Below are positions 61,214-64,000 of a stretch of DNA of 64,000 nt, in pieces (the first letter of the stretch is position 1; each line of letters starts with the position of its first letter). The notes under the pieces were generated by a model. It was not told where the DNA came from. It saw nothing but the letters and a program-made list of their open reading frames with translations, and did no database searches. The DNA lies in the NCBI RefSeq assembly GCF_002005405.1, contig NZ_CP019728.1, positions 496,001-560,000 of the forward strand, in the 5' to 3' direction. Origin of the DNA: Jeotgalibaca dankookensis (GTDB taxonomy: Bacteria; Bacillota; Bacilli; Lactobacillales; Aerococcaceae). The position numbers and the translations under genes are program-made.

Positions 61214-61234
61214 CAGAAGGGCAGAAGATAGCTT

Positions 61235-61984
61235 ATGCAAATCGCATTTAAAAGTGACATTGGTAAAAGTAGAACTACAAATGAAGACTATGTAAATTGG
61301 TTTGAAAATTCGAAAGGCCAACTATTGATGATTTTATGTGACGGTATGGGTGGCCATCTCGCAGGCGATGTTGCGAGTGAGATGGCTGTGTCTCATATGG
61401 GCGAAGCGTGGAAAGAAACAGCTTTTGATAAACCGGAAAATGTTTCAACATGGTTACTACAAACCATCCAGAAAATAAATCGTCTTATTTTCCAAAAATC
61501 ACTCGATTTTATTGATTTAGATGGGATGGGAACAACTTTAGTAGCTGCCGCTTATGTGGAAGGAGAAATAACACTGGCTCATGTTGGGGATAGCCGCGCT
61601 TATTTGTATCGTGATTTTCTTTTGAAGCAATTAACAGAAGACCATTCGTTAGTTTCTGAGTTAATTAAATTTGGAGAAATTACGTATGAAGAAGCCGAAA
61701 AACATCCACAAAGAAACTATATTACGCGAGCAGTTGGAATGAAAGAAAAAATTTTAATTGATCTCACTACTTTCACTATGCAAGAAGGTGATACCTTAAT
61801 TTTGTGTACGGATGGGTTAAGTAGTGTATTAAGTACCAATCAAATTAAACACGTTTTAAAAGGTTGGCATCCGATTAAAGAAAAAACCAAAACCCTCGTT
61901 GACCTTGCGAATAAGGAGGGCGGACCAGATAATATTTCAGTACTTATTGCTGAAGTTGGAAAAGGAGAGGAAGGGCGATGCTGA
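61235..61984 (+). CDS. stp: PP2C-family serine/threonine phosphatase (Stp/PrpC, IreP-like)
   Basis: Metal-dependent phosphatase of 249 residues that reverses PASTA-kinase phosphorylation. All PP2C motifs are present: RTTNEDYVNW, CDGMGGHLAGDVAS, LAHVGDSRAYLYRD, LCTDGLSS and GGPDNISVLIAE, giving the Asp set for two metal ions. No membrane segment. It overlaps prkC by seven bases, the standard coupled phosphatase-kinase pair. IreB is the known substrate of this pair in E. faecalis and is encoded at 3.1 kb. Confidence 0.96.
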   Translation: MQIAFKSDIGKSRTTNEDYVNWFENSKGQLLMILCDGMGGHLAGDVASEMAVSHMGEAWKETAFDKPENVSTWLLQTIQKINRLIFQKSLDFIDLDGMGTTLVAAAYVEGEITLAHVGDSRAYLYRDFLLKQLTEDHSLVSELIKFGEITYEEAEKHPQRNYITRAVGMKEKILIDLTTFTMQEGDTLILCTDGLSSVLSTNQIKHVLKGWHPIKEKTKTLVDLANKEGGPDNISVLIAEVGKGEEGRC

Positions 61985-64000
61985 TTGCAATTGGTACTAA
62001 AATAGGTGGTCGATACAAAGTATTAGGACTAATTGGACGAGGCGGAATGGCTAATGTTTATTTAGCTAGAGATTTGATTTTAGATCGTGATGTAGCTGTA
62101 AAAATTTTACGTTTTGACTTCCAAAGCAACAAAGAAGCTTTAAGGCGCTTCAAGCGCGAGGCTCTTTCGACGACGCAACTAATACACCCAAATATTGTAT
62201 CCGTTTATGACGTTGATGAAGATGATGGGCTTCAATATATTGTTATGGAATACATCCAAGGTAGAGACTTAAAAAAATTTATCCAAGAAAAGGGTCAATT
62301 ATCACTTGAAGATGTGATTCATATTATGAGTCAAATCCTATCTGCGATGGCTTTGGCTCATCAAAATCGGATTATTCATAGAGATATTAAACCCCAAAAC
62401 TTGCTGATTGATAGCGATAATGTTATCAAAGTCACAGATTTTGGAATTGCTATTGCGCTTTCTGAAACATCGCTAACGCAGACAAACTCTTTGTTGGGCT
62501 CGGTTCACTATATGTCACCAGAGCAAGCGCGTGGAAGTATCCCAACTATTAAATCTGACATCTACGCCTTAGGAATTGTTTTATATGAATTAGTAACCGG
62601 TAAAGTACCCTTTGACGGCGAATCAGCGGTTTCAATTGCTTTGAAACATTTTCAAGAACCTATTCCCTCTGTCAGAGCAGAACGGCCTGAGATCCCACAA
62701 GCATTAGAGAATGTTATCTTGAAGGCAACGGCTAAAGAGCCACACGATCGCTATAATTCTTGCGAAGAAATGTCTCAAGATTTGCAGACTAGTCTTGACG
62801 ATAGTCGTTTGCAGGAAGCAGCTTTCACACCAGAAGTGATGCTTGATGAAACAAAAGTAATCACACCGGTTAAATTAGAAGGAAACGACCTACCAAAAAC
62901 GGAAAATACAGATCAAGTGACAGACGTAAGGAAATCACAAAAAAAACCACGTAAGAAAAGAATCGTATGGGGGATTTTATTAATTTTATTGCTAATTGTT
63001 ACGGGTGGTAGTTTAGCAGCAATGATTACTAATAATAACCCAGATTTAATCGCAGTTCCAAATGTATTAGGGGTCAAAGAAGAAAAAGCACGTGAGATGT
63101 TATTAGAAGCAAACTTTACAATAGGTGAAGTATATACGCAATATAACGAAAATGCCGAAGAGGGCAGCGTGTTTAAAGTTGATCCCGAAGTAAACACACA
63201 ATTAGCACCTAAAACAGCAATCAATTTATATATAAGCCAAGGTGTAGAACCATTTTTAATAGAAGACTATTCTGGACAACCCTATTCTGATGTCCGTAAA
63301 GAGCTGGTAAAAAAAGGTATACAGGTAGAACGCGAAGATGTCTATGATTCTCTTGATGAAGGATTAATAGTTGGTCAAAGTCTAGAATCAGATACAGAAG
63401 TAATCCCTAATGAGACAACGATTACCTTACGAGTTAGCCTGGGACCAGAGACATTTACTATGGAAAATTTAAGTGGTTACACACGTGAAGACGTTGAGCG
63501 TTATGCGGAAAACTATGGTCTAAAGCTCACCATCAAAACTGAAAAGTCCGAAGAAGTTGCTGAAGGGTTAGTGCTTTCTCAATCTATTGCTGCAGAAAGC
63601 AGCTTTTACAGTGGGGATTCTTTGGAAGTTATTATTTCCGAAGGAATGCCGCAAACTTCAACAGAAACAGAAAAACCAAAACCTGAAAAACCAGAATCCC
63701 AAGCGACAGAATCTAGCTCAGAATCCAAAACAGAAGAACCAGAGATTATAACTTTCACAAAAAAAATAACGATTCCTTACCTTCCGCCTGAAGAAAATTC
63801 AAGTGAAACGGACTCAGAATCAGATAGTCCAGACGTTGATAATGAAGAAGAACTCAAAGCATCCAACCATATTATTATCTATATGTTGGATAGTGACCAT
63901 CAGTTAACGGAAGTTTTTCGAGAGTTTGACATAACCGAGGATAAAGAAGTGAATTTAAATTTCCGTATTTACTCTGATCAACCTGGTGCTTTTATTGTTG
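61978..64000 (+). CDS. prkC: PASTA-domain serine/threonine kinase PrkC (IreK/StkP-like), partial
   Basis: Membrane kinase that senses cell-wall fragments; 674 residues are visible and the frame is open at the right edge. Kinase domain (about 1-270): Gly loop GRGGMANV, Lys42, HRD Asp136, DFG Asp154, activation loop rich in Thr/Ser (SETSLTQTNSLLGS). A basic juxtamembrane stretch (KKPRKKR) precedes one membrane helix (329-350). Three PASTA repeats follow (about 353-421, 422-491, 491-556), then a Ser/Glu/Pro-rich linker and a further extracellular segment. ATG at 61978 follows AAAGGAGAGG and overlaps stp. Confidence 0.95.
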   Translation, partial: MLIAIGTKIGGRYKVLGLIGRGGMANVYLARDLILDRDVAVKILRFDFQSNKEALRRFKREALSTTQLIHPNIVSVYDVDEDDGLQYIVMEYIQGRDLKKFIQEKGQLSLEDVIHIMSQILSAMALAHQNRIIHRDIKPQNLLIDSDNVIKVTDFGIAIALSETSLTQTNSLLGSVHYMSPEQARGSIPTIKSDIYALGIVLYELVTGKVPFDGESAVSIALKHFQEPIPSVRAERPEIPQALENVILKATAKEPHDRYNSCEEMSQDLQTSLDDSRLQEAAFTPEVMLDETKVITPVKLEGNDLPKTENTDQVTDVRKSQKKPRKKRIVWGILLILLLIVTGGSLAAMITNNNPDLIAVPNVLGVKEEKAREMLLEANFTIGEVYTQYNENAEEGSVFKVDPEVNTQLAPKTAINLYISQGVEPFLIEDYSGQPYSDVRKELVKKGIQVEREDVYDSLDEGLIVGQSLESDTEVIPNETTITLRVSLGPETFTMENLSGYTREDVERYAENYGLKLTIKTEKSEEVAEGLVLSQSIAAESSFYSGDSLEVIISEGMPQTSTETEKPKPEKPESQATESSSESKTEEPEIITFTKKITIPYLPPEENSSETDSESDSPDVDNEEELKASNHIIIYMLDSDHQLTEVFREFDITEDKEVNLNFRIYSDQPGAFIV

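Overview
The window is a stretch of ordinary chromosome from a low-GC Gram-positive bacterium of the order Lactobacillales. The evidence is the T-box-controlled alaS, paired RNases J1/J2, RpoY (epsilon), LiaFSR, the ComE locus, IreB with a PASTA kinase, and strong AGGAGG-type ribosome binding sites with frequent GTG/TTG starts. A nine-gene V-type ATPase operon with a Na+-site signature fits relatives of Enterococcus hirae or salt/alkali-adapted Carnobacteriaceae, but I cannot name the genus. I see no phage, insertion sequence, tRNA, rRNA or CRISPR array.

Layout. 1-6.8 kb: tail of an unknown gene, T-box leader, alaS, then ireB-ruvX-DUF1292, mltG-udk and greA. 6.9-9.8 kb: liaFSR cell-envelope stress system and a cysteine-free HesB-like protein. 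9.8-11.7 kb (minus): rpoY-rnjA. 12-15.5 kb: a heterodimeric ABC exporter. 15.5-17.6 kb: def (minus) and gdhA. 17.6-23.4 kb: a 535-bp non-coding region followed by pdhABCD. 23.5-30.9 kb: UPF0223, suhB-like, typA, ftsW, a CAP-associated protein, ylbF, ylbG, rsmD and coaD. 31-35.9 kb: comEA-comEB-comEC-holA, with rpsT convergent. 36-40.8 kb: uvrB (with an SOS box), rpsO and pnp. 41-46.2 kb: asd, rnjB-thiT and cls. 46.2-46.6 kb (minus): a YolD-like gene under a perfect SOS palindrome. 46.7-55.3 kb: ntpFIKECGABD. 55.5-64 kb: gmk-rpoZ-priA-fmt-rsmB-stp-prkC, the last gene cut by the window end.

How the parts connect. Much of the gene order matches Bacillus subtilis blocks (pdh-yktA-suhB-typA-ftsW-ylb; comE-holA-rpsT; gmk-rpoZ-priA-fmt-rsmB-prpC-prkC). 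The PASTA kinase, its phosphatase and the small phosphoprotein IreB are all present. Both RNase J paralogues and PNPase lie here, so much of the mRNA decay machinery is encoded in this window. Two SOS boxes (uvrB and yolD) imply LexA control.

I found no convincing new multi-gene system. The parts most worth a second look are non-coding: a ~240-nt structured leader before rnjB, a long hairpin before pnp, a hairpin splitting pdhAB from pdhCD, the large region before pdhA, and the 24-bp palindrome controlling an orphan YolD gene. Start sites were chosen by ribosome binding site spacing and family length, and differ in several places from the longest open frame.
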